A stretch of 50,825 nucleotides of DNA. Origin: an uncultured Bacilli bacterium. Lineage in GTDB: Bacteria; Bacillota_I; Bacilli_A; RF39; UBA660. Below, one piece after another: positions 16,040 to 25,173 of the stretch. The notes under the pieces are model-generated. The model was not told where the DNA came from. It saw nothing but the letters and a program-made list of their open reading frames with translations, and searched no databases. The stretch covers positions 1-50,825 of the forward strand of contig CAKOOC010000006.1 of NCBI GenBank assembly GCA_934098375.1, written 5' to 3'. Every line of letters starts with the position of its first letter. The stretch's first letter is position 1. The translations under genes were made by a program, and so were the position numbers.

Positions 16040-17906
16040 ACTTGCTTGCATTAAGTACAGCTAAACTATATAAATAAATACCTCTAGTTTTATTTGGATG
16101 TATAAAATCAACCATATAATAACTACTTACACTTTGATTAATTGTTTGCTTTATTTCATCATTTGCATTTATATATAAATAATTATTTTTATTAGCAAAT
16201 TCATTTAATGCCTTACTATATTCGCTAAATAACTTTTCTTTTTCTTGAAGTGACATTAATGCATTACTGTCATTATCCATTGAATACCATGGTGCAATTA
16301 ATACAATTTGGGCCTTACTATTTTCACTTTTAATTAAACCGACAATTTTTTCCATATTATTAATATAATCTTCACTAGTCAAAGCTGCCGTATTATCTCT
16401 ATACCTAATATCATTAGTCCCGATAGCAATAATATTTAAATCCCCAGCGCAATTTTTTATTTCTTCTGATTTATTTGCTAGTAATAATTTAGTAGTGTAA
16501 GAGTCATATGCTACTTTTTTTATTGTCGCATCAAAATTAGCCATAAGTGGTAAGTACCAACTATAACCACCATTTCTTGAGCCGGCTGTAATACTATCAC
16601 CAATAAAACAAACTTCCTTACTTTCTTTTAATTCTGAATATAATACTTTGTCTTGTAAATTTTTATCAATAACCAAAGTATCACTTAAATTACTTTTATA
16701 TCCATCCTTATATAAATAATATCTTTTTTCTATACTATCTAAACTGACTTCTTTCCCGAGCATTACTTTCGTTATTAATGATTGTACTTTTTTAATTCTT
16801 GCTAGTTCTGTAGTACTAAAATCATCATATATTTCCTTATTAGTCATAATATCATAAATTGGAATAGAGTAGTAAAATCCATTTTCATCTCCTCTAGTAT
16901 ACATAGGAATAACATCAGCAGAAACTATTTTTTTAGTGTTTTTATCAATTGTAACTTCAGTAATAGCAGTGGCATCTCCATCGAATTTATAATATTGATT
17001 AGCAAAATTACCTGGTGAATTAACAATTACAGTATCGCCTAAATAAGTAACTGGCTGCACAGCATGAGAATGATCTCCAAAGATAATATCTGCACCATTT
17101 TCTGCAAATATTTGATTCCATGTATTTTGCATTGAATCAGTACTATGAGCAAACTGCGTTCCCATATGAGGAAGGACAATAATAAAATCAACATTTTGTT
17201 TCTTTAATGTTTCAAAATCATTTATAACCTTTTCTTTAATTTTATTAAAATTCTTATTACTTTCTTTAACAATAACATTAGTAACATTTAAATCTATTAT
17301 TGAGTCAGTAGAGTAGTAATTACTTCCATAAGTATAAGCAAGCACACCAACTTTAAGTCCATTTATATCTACAATTTTATTATTGTTACTATCACCCGTA
17401 TAATCTAATCCGATATTATTTAGCGACTCAATAGTTTCACTAACAGCTTTTACTCCTTTATCAAGTATATGATTATTACTTATCGTAACTAAATCAATCC
17501 CACTATTTTTAATGCTTTCGGCAAACTGTAAAGGAAAATTTAAAATTAATCTTTTGCCATCATCAAAGTTTCCACTTGTATAAGAACCACTAGCCACCGG
17601 TCCTTCTAAAACTCCGATAGAATAATCTGCTTCTGCAAAATAACTTTTAGTATATTCAAACATCTTGTCAAAATTATATTCACTACCATTATAACCGGCT
17701 TTTACTTGATTTTCTAAAAGTATTAAATCTCCAACAAAAGATATTGTAACCGTGCTTTTTTTCACTTTATTATTTTTTGTACCATTTGCTGGATTATTAT
17801 TATTATTATTATCTTTTTTAAAACTATTAAAATCCACATTTAAAAGTAGAATAATGATAATCCCAACAATAACTAAAGACAAAATTTCCAATTTATTTTT
17901 TTTCAT
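16038..17906 (-). CDS. CapA-type metallophosphatase fused to an SGNH hydrolase
   Basis: The 622-residue protein has an N-terminal membrane segment and an Asn-rich spacer (about residues 30-45). A CapA/PgsA-like domain (about 50-320) follows with FVGDLILL, the NNHILD motif and GDHSHAV metal ligands. A separate SGNH/GDSL hydrolase domain (about 430-620) carries GDSIT, GTND and DFIHPN catalytic blocks. CapA-type proteins act in poly-gamma-glutamate or capsule handling; SGNH domains deacylate or transfer acyl groups. The fusion suggests an extracellular polymer-modifying enzyme. The second of two adjacent ATGs (17906) has the better spacing from GGAGG. It overlaps the acetyltransferase gene by 14 bases. 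Confidence 0.8.
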   Translation of the reverse strand: MKKNKLEILSLVIVGIIIILLLNVDFNSFKKDNNNNNNPANGTKNNKVKKSTVTISFVGDLILLENQVKAGYNGSEYNFDKMFEYTKSYFAEADYSIGVLEGPVASGSYTSGNFDDGKRLILNFPLQFAESIKNSGIDLVTISNNHILDKGVKAVSETIESLNNIGLDYTGDSNNNKIVDINGLKVGVLAYTYGSNYYSTDSIIDLNVTNVIVKESNKNFNKIKEKVINDFETLKKQNVDFIIVLPHMGTQFAHSTDSMQNTWNQIFAENGADIIFGDHSHAVQPVTYLGDTVIVNSPGNFANQYYKFDGDATAITEVTIDKNTKKIVSADVIPMYTRGDENGFYYSIPIYDIMTNKEIYDDFSTTELARIKKVQSLITKVMLGKEVSLDSIEKRYYLYKDGYKSNLSDTLVIDKNLQDKVLYSELKESKEVCFIGDSITAGSRNGGYSWYLPLMANFDATIKKVAYDSYTTKLLLANKSEEIKNCAGDLNIIAIGTNDIRYRDNTAALTSEDYINNMEKIVGLIKSENSKAQIVLIAPWYSMDNDSNALMSLQEKEKLFSEYSKALNEFANKNNYLYINANDEIKQTINQSVSSYYMVDFIHPNKTRGIYLYSLAVLNASK

Positions 17907-18555
17907 CATTATCCTCCAAAAGGTAATAACTACCATCTTTATAATAATAATTATCTTTTTTTCCTTTAATTATATACCTATTATCCAAATCATTTTTTAA
18001 AATAAACTTAGTAGGGGCAGAAACTGCAACCGTATTTGGTTCCATACTTTTAGTTACTACGGCGTTGGCGCCAATTCGGCAGTTATCGCCAATCGTTATA
18101 TTACCAATTATTTTAGCTCCTGCACCAATATACACATTATTTCCAATTTTAGGAGAACCAAAATTTTTAGATCCTAAAATAGTATTTGAACCAATTGTTA
18201 CTTGCTGAAAGATTACACAGTTTTTACCAATTTCCGCATCGTTAGACACAAACAGTCCTAAAACACCATGAGGCAAACAAGGTATATCTTTAAATTTAGC
18301 ATTAACCCCAATATAAGCGCCTCTCTTAGTAAAATATTCTAAATAATAACTAAGCAATAGTCCCTTATTTTTATTTGTTAAATCTTTTTTTAAATTCCAA
18401 ATATTATGATACTTAAAAATAAAATAAAGATATAAAAAGGGTCTAACTAAAATTTTAATAATTGACTTAATTACATTCTTTAAAATAAATAAATTAATAT
18501 GTTTTCCTTTATAAGAACCATACTCCGTTATTCTTTCATCCACTATTATCACCAT
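17893..18555 (-). CDS. Left-handed beta-helix acetyltransferase (serine acetyltransferase-like)
   Basis: The 220 residues have an alpha-helical N-terminal third and a hexapeptide-repeat beta-helix starting at about 95 (PHGVLGLFVS, IGKNCVIFQQVTIG, IGNNVYIGAGAKIIG, IGDNCRIGANAVV). The pattern fits serine O-acetyltransferase-like enzymes, many of which work in exopolysaccharide loci. Overlap with the CapA-SGNH gene argues for a role in surface-polymer acetylation rather than Cys synthesis; this is inference. On the minus strand a TATAAT box (18565-18560) sits only 4 bases before ATG 18555 and 7 before GTG 18552, so the mRNA is probably leaderless. Confidence 0.75.
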   Translation of the reverse strand: MVIIVDERITEYGSYKGKHINLFILKNVIKSIIKILVRPFLYLYFIFKYHNIWNLKKDLTNKNKGLLLSYYLEYFTKRGAYIGVNAKFKDIPCLPHGVLGLFVSNDAEIGKNCVIFQQVTIGSNTILGSKNFGSPKIGNNVYIGAGAKIIGNITIGDNCRIGANAVVTKSMEPNTVAVSAPTKFILKNDLDNRYIIKGKKDNYYYKDGSYYLLEDNDEKK

Positions 18556-18559
18556 TTAA

Positions 18560-18565
18560 ATTATA
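18560..18565 (-). promoter_or_regulatory. -10 box abutting the acetyltransferase start codon
   Basis: A TATAAT on the minus strand ends 4 bases before ATG 18555. Transcription would begin inside the first or second codon. Confidence 0.55.
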
Positions 18566-18588
18566 CCATGGATACTATTCTAATCCAA

Positions 18589-18619
18589 TTAAAAAGTAAG
18601 CATTATAATATGCTTACTT
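18589..18619 (-). terminator. Terminator after the PBP gene
   Basis: AAGTAAGCAT (18594-18603) pairs with ATGCTTACTT (18610-18619), with a T-run on the minus strand side, four bases after the PBP stop codon. Confidence 0.85.
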
Positions 18620-18622
18620 AAA

Positions 18623-21412
18623 TTAACATCCAGCCTTTAACAGCCTTTTCATTGTTTTGGATTTGTTATTATAAAACGCTGTGTGCTGAATAGTATAACT
18701 TTCACTGCAATCAAGTGTTTCACAGCTAACTTCTTTATCATTTTTCCAGCATGTTGAATTAATTTGCGCTTTATTTGTAACATCGCTGCCATTATCAGTT
18801 ATTTTCAAAGGATCTTTACCACTATTTAATAAATCATAATATTCTTTAACGGTTATTTCACTATTACCATTTAATTCAATTGTCCAGTTTGTACTTGGCT
18901 CTGGTTCAATATCACCAGTAGGAGAGACTGTAACAGAAACTCCCGAACTCATATTTGCTTTAAATATTGAATAACTAGATTTAACCATAAATGTTGTCGC
19001 GCCACTTATTGCTCCTGTATAAGTAAATTTATTATTAGTAGTAAAACCTAAATCAGTATAATTTCCACTAGCGTTTTTAATATAAACATGATATCCATTC
19101 GTTCCAATATAAGATGAATTATATTCTTTTCTTCTTGCTAAATATTTTTCTGCGAAAGTTTTATAACCTTCTTCAAAATATGTTGCTAAATAATTATCAT
19201 CAATAGCATCAGGCATTTTTATAGCATCCCAAGTAAGTTCTACTGATCCAATATTATAAACTGCTTTTAAATTTGTTGGATTTTCTAGCTGACTAAATCT
19301 TGTAGACACTTCATCAGGAACTGTTCCTTTTTTAAAGTATTCAACACTCTTTAAATTCTCAGGTGTATAATCACTAGCTAGTGTTAGTGGTGTAGTTTCA
19401 AGTTCTACTGTTGCCGTAACAACTGATGCCGGCTGTGTAAATTTAGAATTTGGTTCTAAAATACCTTTTGTAAGTTGTCTCGTAATTGCTTTCTTTAAAG
19501 TATTACCAACGGCTTTAGTTAAATATGTTTTTGCTGTAAGCTCTGGATAACCAACCCAAACAGACATTACATAATCTGGAGAGTAGGTAACTTGCCATGC
19601 ATCTCCAATGATGCTTTCTTTAATTCCTAAACTTTTCTTGTAATTACCATCAACAGTAGAAGTACCGGTTTTTGCACAAATATCCGTTCCACTCTTAGTT
19701 CCTGGTGAAATATATCCACCAGTAACCGCATACTTTAATATCATATTAATCATATAAGCTGTTGAATCTTCCATAACAACTCTTTTTTCTGGAGTAACTG
19801 TATAAGTATCACCAGACTCTACAAATTCTATTTTTGTAACTGAATAAGGTTCAATATATATGCCACCTCTAGCAAAAGCCCCATAAGCAGCACTTAATTG
19901 TAAAGGACTTACACCATCAAAACCACCCATACTATGTGATTCATTAATATAACCATTTTTGTCATAACCAGGAGTAATACCTAAACCTGTAACAAAAGTT
20001 TTAATTTGATTTTGCGTTAAAGCTTGGAAAGTTTGAAGAGCAGGGATATTTCTTGAAGAAGCAAGCGCTTTCTTAATTGTCATAACTCCTTCATAACGAC
20101 TATCCCAGTTTTTAATTGAACTACCATTACTATAAGTATAAGGTTCATCGACAATCGTTTGCCCTGTTGACCAATTTAAATATTCAATCGCTGGACCATA
20201 ATCAAATATTGGTTTTGCTGTTGATCCTGGTTGTTTTTTAATATCCGTCGCATAATTTAATATTCTAAGACCTTTTTTACGTCCTGTACCAATTGCTACA
20301 ATCGCACCGCTTTTTACATCTGTAACTGCAATACCGGCTTGAATATTTTCATTAACCCATTTAACATTCTTATTATTATCATAAATATCATTAATAACTT
20401 GTTGTTTTTCTGGAATCAATGTTGAATAAATTTTCATTGAAACATAATATGGATTCTTACCAGTTCTTTTTTCAACTTCACTTATTACAGTATTGATAAA
20501 TCCCTGATACTTATTATAATTAGTTTTATTTTCATTTAATAACGATTTAACACTTATCTTTTTAGCTGCTTCATATTCGGTATCCGTAATATAACCATGT
20601 CTTTTCATTAAGTATAAAACTTGATTTCTTCTTGCTTCCGCTTTTTCTACCGAATTATAAGGGTTATAAGCAGTAGGGGCTTGGAATAGTCCAGCTAAAA
20701 GTGCCGCCTCTGATAAAGTAACTTCACTAATGGACTTACCAAAATAAGTTTGACTTGCTTGTTCAATACCAAATGAACCATTACCAAGTTCCGGAATATT
20801 TACATAATACTCAATAAGTTGTTCTTTAGTATAATTCTTTTCTAATTTGAATACTGACATGTACATATCGGAAAATTTACGAACAATGCCTTTAATACCA
20901 CTAGATTCATTACCATTATATCTTTGTTTAGCAATTTGCATTGTTAATGTAGAAGCGCCACCAGCACCACTTTGGCCTAAAAGCTGTCCAATAGATGCCT
21001 TTAAAAATCTAGCCATATCAACGCCTTTATGTTGAAAGAATCTTGAATCTTCTGTTGCAACTAAGGCATCAATAAATACTTCCGGTAAATCATCATATGT
21101 AACACGCTCACGATTTTCTGTTCCTAGTCTTGCAATCTCATTATTATTTGCATCATAAACAATCGAAGCTTCTGATGTATATAAATTCTCAACATTAAAA
21201 TCTGGTGCTGAGATAACAATGTATAACATAAATGTAATCCCACATACAAAGACAAATACAATTAAAGCCATAATAACTGTAAGGATCTTTTCAAAAACAC
21301 TACCTTTTTTCCATTTATTTTTAAACTTACTAAAATTCCCCGTTTTGGTACTTACAATTTTTACATCCTTTTTCTTATTTAAATCTTTTTTCTTTCCTTT
21401 AACTTTTCCCAT
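18623..21412 (-). CDS. ponA: Bifunctional class A penicillin-binding protein (PBP1-like)
   Basis: It polymerises and cross-links peptidoglycan at the outer membrane face. A Lys-rich cytoplasmic tail is followed by a transmembrane helix (about residues 48-70). The GT51 glycosyltransferase has catalytic Glu in ATEDSRFFQHKGVD. The transpeptidase has S-x-x-K in PGSTAKP, SRN in ASSRNIP and KTG in CAKTGTS. A fibronectin-III-like domain and a Cys-containing tail end the 929-residue protein. The start is ATG 21412 after GAAGGTG, one base after the recU stop, matching the conserved recU-ponA operon. In-frame codons upstream lie inside recU. Confidence 0.93.
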   Translation of the reverse strand: MGKVKGKKKDLNKKKDVKIVSTKTGNFSKFKNKWKKGSVFEKILTVIMALIVFVFVCGITFMLYIVISAPDFNVENLYTSEASIVYDANNNEIARLGTENRERVTYDDLPEVFIDALVATEDSRFFQHKGVDMARFLKASIGQLLGQSGAGGASTLTMQIAKQRYNGNESSGIKGIVRKFSDMYMSVFKLEKNYTKEQLIEYYVNIPELGNGSFGIEQASQTYFGKSISEVTLSEAALLAGLFQAPTAYNPYNSVEKAEARRNQVLYLMKRHGYITDTEYEAAKKISVKSLLNENKTNYNKYQGFINTVISEVEKRTGKNPYYVSMKIYSTLIPEKQQVINDIYDNNKNVKWVNENIQAGIAVTDVKSGAIVAIGTGRKKGLRILNYATDIKKQPGSTAKPIFDYGPAIEYLNWSTGQTIVDEPYTYSNGSSIKNWDSRYEGVMTIKKALASSRNIPALQTFQALTQNQIKTFVTGLGITPGYDKNGYINESHSMGGFDGVSPLQLSAAYGAFARGGIYIEPYSVTKIEFVESGDTYTVTPEKRVVMEDSTAYMINMILKYAVTGGYISPGTKSGTDICAKTGTSTVDGNYKKSLGIKESIIGDAWQVTYSPDYVMSVWVGYPELTAKTYLTKAVGNTLKKAITRQLTKGILEPNSKFTQPASVVTATVELETTPLTLASDYTPENLKSVEYFKKGTVPDEVSTRFSQLENPTNLKAVYNIGSVELTWDAIKMPDAIDDNYLATYFEEGYKTFAEKYLARRKEYNSSYIGTNGYHVYIKNASGNYTDLGFTTNNKFTYTGAISGATTFMVKSSYSIFKANMSSGVSVTVSPTGDIEPEPSTNWTIELNGNSEITVKEYYDLLNSGKDPLKITDNGSDVTNKAQINSTCWKNDKEVSCETLDCSESYTIQHTAFYNNKSKTMKRLLKAGC

Positions 21413-21413
21413 T

Positions 21414-21974
21414 TTAAACACCTTCTTTAAAATATATTTTATCAATTACATCTAAATAATTAAGAACTGGATTATACTTAAAACTTATTTCATAACCATT
21501 ATCCTCTATAAACTTATTAGGAATACTTTTTCTATCATTATTCGAAATAAAATCTATTAAAGTTTCACCTTTTAAAATATATGCTTTTTGATTTACTTGA
21601 ATAATTAAAAAAGCAATCCCACCATGACTAAGAACTCTTTTAATGTGTTGGAGTTGATGCTCATGAATATTCGAAAGAGGAAAAGAACTTTTATTAAGAG
21701 AACTCTTAGCATCAAAATCTAAATATTTTCCTTTATATAATCCGACATAATCTAAAGTTGATTTTTGATTTAATAATCCTTTAACTTCGACCTTATTTTT
21801 CCCATAATTTACTTTACTAATCTTAACTGGTGTAGGTTTTTTATAAATTACCGCTTTATCATTTATTAAATAATAATTATTAGCATCATTTATGAGATTT
21901 TCTAAATCCATTCCACGATTAGCATAAGATACATCGTGATGAATACTTTTTTTTATATTATTTGGATACAGCAA
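21414..21974 (-). CDS. recU: Holliday junction resolvase RecU
   Basis: It resolves Holliday junctions in recombination repair. The PD-(D/E)xK nuclease core is visible as the YKGKYLDFDAKSS segment (about residue 85), and the HEHQLQHIKRVLSHGGIAF motif typical of RecU follows. The length of 186 residues is close to the usual 200. The start appears to be TTG 21974, preceded by GGTGGTGATGG; no in-frame ATG is available near the N-terminus. It is cotranscribed with ponA, as in Bacillus. The gene is divergent from ysxC. Confidence 0.92.
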   Translation of the reverse strand: MLYPNNIKKSIHHDVSYANRGMDLENLINDANNYYLINDKAVIYKKPTPVKISKVNYGKNKVEVKGLLNQKSTLDYVGLYKGKYLDFDAKSSLNKSSFPLSNIHEHQLQHIKRVLSHGGIAFLIIQVNQKAYILKGETLIDFISNNDRKSIPNKFIEDNGYEISFKYNPVLNYLDVIDKIYFKEGV

Positions 21975-22059
21975 TTTCCATCACCACCATAATTATACTT
22001 TATATTAGGATTATTTTCCACTTTTAATGAATACGTTTGCATTTCTTTAACATATTTTA

Positions 22060-22065
22060 TATAAT
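22060..22065 (+). promoter_or_regulatory. -10 box of ysxC
   Basis: TATAAT with TTGCAT 17 bp upstream (22037-22042). Transcription would start about 13 bases before ATG 22085. Confidence 0.5.
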
Positions 22066-22084
22066 AATTTTGAGAGTGATGATA

Positions 22085-22690
22085 ATGAAAATAGATAGTT
22101 CAAATTTAAATGTAATAGCGGTTAGAACCAGTCAGTATCCTGAAGATAACAAACCAGAATTTTTATTAGTTGGTAGAAGTAATGTTGGAAAAAGTAGTTT
22201 TATAAATACTTTAATTGGTAGAAAAAACTATGCTAAAACGTCAGCAACTCCTGGAAAAACTCAGACTTTAAATTTTTATATTTGCAATGATACTTTTTAT
22301 TTAGTAGATGTTCCAGGCTACGGATATGCTAGTGTTGATAAAGCAACTCAAAAAAAGTTCGGCCTTATGATTGAAGAATATTTAAAAACTAGAGAAAATC
22401 TAAAATGTGTTTTTATGCTTATTGATTCTAGAGTAAAACCAACAGATAATGATGTACTTATGTATAATTATTTAAAATACTATCATATACCTACAGTTAT
22501 AATTGCTACTAAATATGACAAAATAAAATCATCTGTAAGAGAGAAAACTTTAAAACAAATAACAGATACTTTAAATTTAACTGAAAATGATAAAATTATT
22601 TATTTTTCTAGCGTTACTAAAAAGGGTAAAGAAGATGTTTTAAATACTATCAAAGGTTACTTGGATGGAGAACTAAATGAAAAAAGATAG
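22085..22690 (+). CDS. ysxC: Ribosome biogenesis GTPase YsxC/EngB
   Basis: This small TrmE-Era-type GTPase is needed for late 50S subunit assembly. It shows G1 GRSNVGKSS, G3 DVPGYGYA, G4 TKYDK and a G5 region FSSVTKKG. The 201 residues match the family. ATG 22085 follows GAGAGTG; earlier in-frame ATGs lie upstream of the promoter. The end overlaps the pilin-like gene by 14 bases. Confidence 0.95.
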   Translation: MKIDSSNLNVIAVRTSQYPEDNKPEFLLVGRSNVGKSSFINTLIGRKNYAKTSATPGKTQTLNFYICNDTFYLVDVPGYGYASVDKATQKKFGLMIEEYLKTRENLKCVFMLIDSRVKPTDNDVLMYNYLKYYHIPTVIIATKYDKIKSSVREKTLKQITDTLNLTENDKIIYFSSVTKKGKEDVLNTIKGYLDGELNEKR

Positions 22691-23186
22691 GGGATTTACT
22701 TTAATTGAAATACTAGTAACTGTTACTATCTTAGCTTTAATTACTATTATTGCTGTTCCATCAGTAATTACGATTAATAAAAAAGTAAAAGAAAAAATGT
22801 TTAATACGAAGATGCAGCAAGCTGAAGAAGCCATTATATTATGGGCTCAAAATAACCCTAACTGTATAACGGGAAGTGGCACATCTTGTATTGTAGATAA
22901 TTGTCCTTCTTCCAAAGAGGACAGCAATATTAAAATATGTACAGTTACTCTAGGAACTTTAGCCCAAAATAATCTTATTGCTTACGATGATGAAGCAAAA
23001 AAAGAAATTTTTAGTCCTATAAATAATGATGATATTAGTTATTTAGAAATAACCTTTACTTATAATACAAATAACAAAAAATTTAATGTAACTAAAAATA
23101 ACTATTTAAAAAGCACAACAACTTCTACAATTAGTGACAACAACCCAATATCTTTTTATAAAAAACTTGAAGTCACTATAAGATAA
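22677..23186 (+). CDS. Type IV pilin-like (pseudopilin) protein, truncated paralog
   Basis: The prepilin signal is visible at the N-terminus: a short basic leader, then GFTLIEILVTVTILALITIIAVPS, cleaved before Phe, with Glu at +5. A helix and a small Cys-containing globular part follow, closely similar to the downstream 581-residue protein. After a stub of the Thr-rich linker (KSTTTST) the frame diverges and stops. Bases 23188-23309 still hold fragments of the missing C-terminal domain in another frame. The gene is therefore a decayed copy of the long pilin-like gene. The N-terminal half could still be made as a short pilin. Confidence 0.75.
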   Translation: MKKDRGFTLIEILVTVTILALITIIAVPSVITINKKVKEKMFNTKMQQAEEAIILWAQNNPNCITGSGTSCIVDNCPSSKEDSNIKICTVTLGTLAQNNLIAYDDEAKKEIFSPINNDDISYLEITFTYNTNNKKFNVTKNNYLKSTTTSTISDNNPISFYKKLEVTIR

Positions 23187-23187
23187 T

Positions 23188-23309
23188 TCTTATCATATAT
23201 ACGAAAATGCTACAAGTGATAGTTGATGAACATTATCAATTGCCCTTACTTCAACTAACGCAATATCTTCTAGAACGGCACATCATCAGATCCATTTGTA
23301 GTTAATTAA
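23188..23309 (+). pseudogene. Remnant of the C-terminal domain of the upstream pilin-like gene
   Basis: In the frame starting at 23188, shifted from the preceding ORF, bases 23200-23235 read YENATSD-S, two TGA codons and T-L. This matches the FENTSGKWWWTM region of the neighbour. From 23236 to 23274 the reading S-IALTSTNAISSR matches its RPAIALNSTTTITK. After a one-base loss near 23276 the reading is GTSSDPFVVN and stop, identical to the neighbour's last 10 residues. About 30 codons are missing in between. Both conserved Trp codons are now TGA. Frameshifts and an internal deletion show this is no longer functional. Confidence 0.8.
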
Positions 23310-23322
23310 TTAGGAGAATATT

Positions 23323-25068
23323 ATGAAAAAAGATAATAATGGTTTTACCTTAATTGAAATATTAGTAACAATTTCTATTTTAGCGTTAATTGCAATTATT
23401 GCTGTACCAACTATTATAAAGGTTAACAAACAAACTAAAGAAAAATTACTTAATACTAAAATCAATGAAGCCGAAGAAGCTACTATTTTATGGGCCCAAG
23501 ATAATGCTTCTTGTTTATTAGATTCAAATAGTAATTGCATGATAAATAGTACAGATTGTGAAGAGTTAAAAGATGAAAGTGGAAATATAATTAGCAATGT
23601 AAAAAAATGTACGGTTACGTTAGGCAATCTTGCCAGTAATAATTTAATTAAATATGATGATGATGAATCCAACATTATTCTTAGCCCTGTCGATAATACA
23701 GATATGACAGAAACAAAGATTGAATTTACATATAATACTGCAACTAAAATGGTTAATTTATATAACGTAAATTTTGTTTATAAGACAACATCAAAAAAGA
23801 AAACAACAAAGAAAACAACTAGCACTTCAACAAGTACAACATCAACAACCAGCACAACAACTACAACAACATCGACAACTAGTACTACAAAAAGTACAAC
23901 AACAAGTACTTCAACAACCACTAAAACTACAACAACGACTAAAACTACAACAACACCTAAAACTACAACAACGACCAAAACTACAACAACTACTACACGA
24001 TCTAATAAACTTATAGATGCAATAAGAAGAAATTATCCAACTATTGAAACTCCTAAGACTTCTATTGGAACAAGTCCAGCTATAGGCGAAGCAATTCTTG
24101 CCGAAACACCAGATGATTATGGTACATCTTACTACTTTAGAGGAGCCGTAAAAAATAATTATGTTCAGTTTGCAGGCAAATGTTGGCGAATCGTACGCAT
24201 AACCGGAAACAATGCCATCAAATTAGTTTTACATAATGATAATGTAAAAAAAGTAACAAACCCGTGTGACTCGTCTAATAATAGTACTACCGCTGCTTTT
24301 GCCAGATATTATAACGATCAGTATGAAACAAGATTTAACAATAGCACAGATGATAATACTTACATTGGTTTTAAATATGGTACTGCGAATTCTAAAACTT
24401 ACAATGCCACTCATGCAAATACAAATAAGAGTTATATTTTAGGATCTTTAGAAAGATGGTATTCATCCACTTTCACTGCATCAAATATAAACAAGCTCGC
24501 GGACGTTATCTGGTGTAATGATAAAAGTACTGTAAATAAATTTTATACTATTTCTGATAGTAACTGGTTTGTTGCATGTAGTGGAACCAATTATGGAATA
24601 GGTAAAAATTGTGGCCACTATAGTGCTGTAAAAAGAATAATATCCAAAACGGGCCATTCTGCAGGAACGGGTCCTACATTAATATGCCCTAATGATAATT
24701 CCAATGGTAAGTTATCTAAATTTACAGTTTCAGATACAAAAAATGGTAATGGTGCTTTAGATAAAAAAATAGGACTTTTAACTATTGACGAAATAGTATT
24801 TGCTGGAGCAGAAATGGGAGGAGGCGTTCAAAGTTATTATTTATTTGAAAATACCAGCGGCAAATGGTGGTGGACTATGACCCCATCGCGCTATTATTCA
24901 TCAGATAGTGGTGATACAGCTTATTTATTTATGATCAGTCAAATAGGAAATATTTATAATTATTCAGCAAAATCCTTTGGTGGTCTTCGCCCAGCTATAG
25001 CGCTTAATTCAACAACTACAATTACTAAAGGCACCGGCACCTCATCTGATCCATTCGTTGTAAACTAA
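23323..25068 (+). CDS. Type IV pilin-like protein with Thr-rich linker and C-terminal FGE/DUF6273-like domain
   Basis: The 581 residues start with a prepilin leader (MKKDNNGFTLIEILVTISIL) and pilin helix. A small domain with Cys pairs follows, then a long Thr/Ser/Lys linker (about residues 155-225) built from ACA/ACT-type triplets. The C-terminal domain (about 260-581) shows FAGKCWRIVRI, WWWTMTPSRYYSS and GGLRPAIAL, resembling the DUF6273 or FGE-like domains of gut Bacillota surface proteins. The Thr tract is a candidate for glycosylation and for length variation. The start has AGGAG 8 bases upstream. No pilus assembly ATPase or prepilin peptidase genes are in this window. Confidence 0.8.
   Translation: MKKDNNGFTLIEILVTISILALIAIIAVPTIIKVNKQTKEKLLNTKINEAEEATILWAQDNASCLLDSNSNCMINSTDCEELKDESGNIISNVKKCTVTLGNLASNNLIKYDDDESNIILSPVDNTDMTETKIEFTYNTATKMVNLYNVNFVYKTTSKKKTTKKTTSTSTSTTSTTSTTTTTTSTTSTTKSTTTSTSTTTKTTTTTKTTTTPKTTTTTKTTTTTTRSNKLIDAIRRNYPTIETPKTSIGTSPAIGEAILAETPDDYGTSYYFRGAVKNNYVQFAGKCWRIVRITGNNAIKLVLHNDNVKKVTNPCDSSNNSTTAAFARYYNDQYETRFNNSTDDNTYIGFKYGTANSKTYNATHANTNKSYILGSLERWYSSTFTASNINKLADVIWCNDKSTVNKFYTISDSNWFVACSGTNYGIGKNCGHYSAVKRIISKTGHSAGTGPTLICPNDNSNGKLSKFTVSDTKNGNGALDKKIGLLTIDEIVFAGAEMGGGVQSYYLFENTSGKWWWTMTPSRYYSSDSGDTAYLFMISQIGNIYNYSAKSFGGLRPAIALNSTTTITKGTGTSSDPFVVN
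23790..24000 (+). repeat. Low-complexity ACA/ACT triplet tract encoding a Thr-rich linker
   Basis: About 210 bases of imperfect CAACA/ACTACAAC repeats inside the pilin-like gene. Near-identical units such as AAAACTACAACAAC recur several times and could expand or contract by slippage without shifting frame. Confidence 0.8.
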
Positions 25069-25098
25069 AGATAAATACAAAAAAGATTGCAACCTTAA

Positions 25099-25126
25099 AG
25101 CATGGTCCTTGCCATGTTTTTCTTTT
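25099..25126 (+). terminator. Terminator after the pilin-like gene
   Basis: AGCATGG (25099-25105) pairs with CCATGTT (25112-25118) around TCCTTG, followed by TTTTTCTTTT. Confidence 0.75.
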
Positions 25127-25173
25127 AGTATCAATGAAAATATGATAAAATTATGGTGTTTGAGGTGGTATGT

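Noticed and set aside
23200..23232. Possible use of TGA as Trp (genetic code 4), suggested by WW read as TGA TGA
   Set aside because: TGA ends dnaD, rimM, ftsX and the XRE gene, often within start/stop overlaps, and Trp is encoded by TGG throughout. The stretch is also frameshifted and deleted.
23778..24016. Overlapping Gln-rich and Val-rich frames opposite the Thr linker
   Set aside because: They are frame shadows of the ACA/CAA repeat and have no start signals or plausible protein character.
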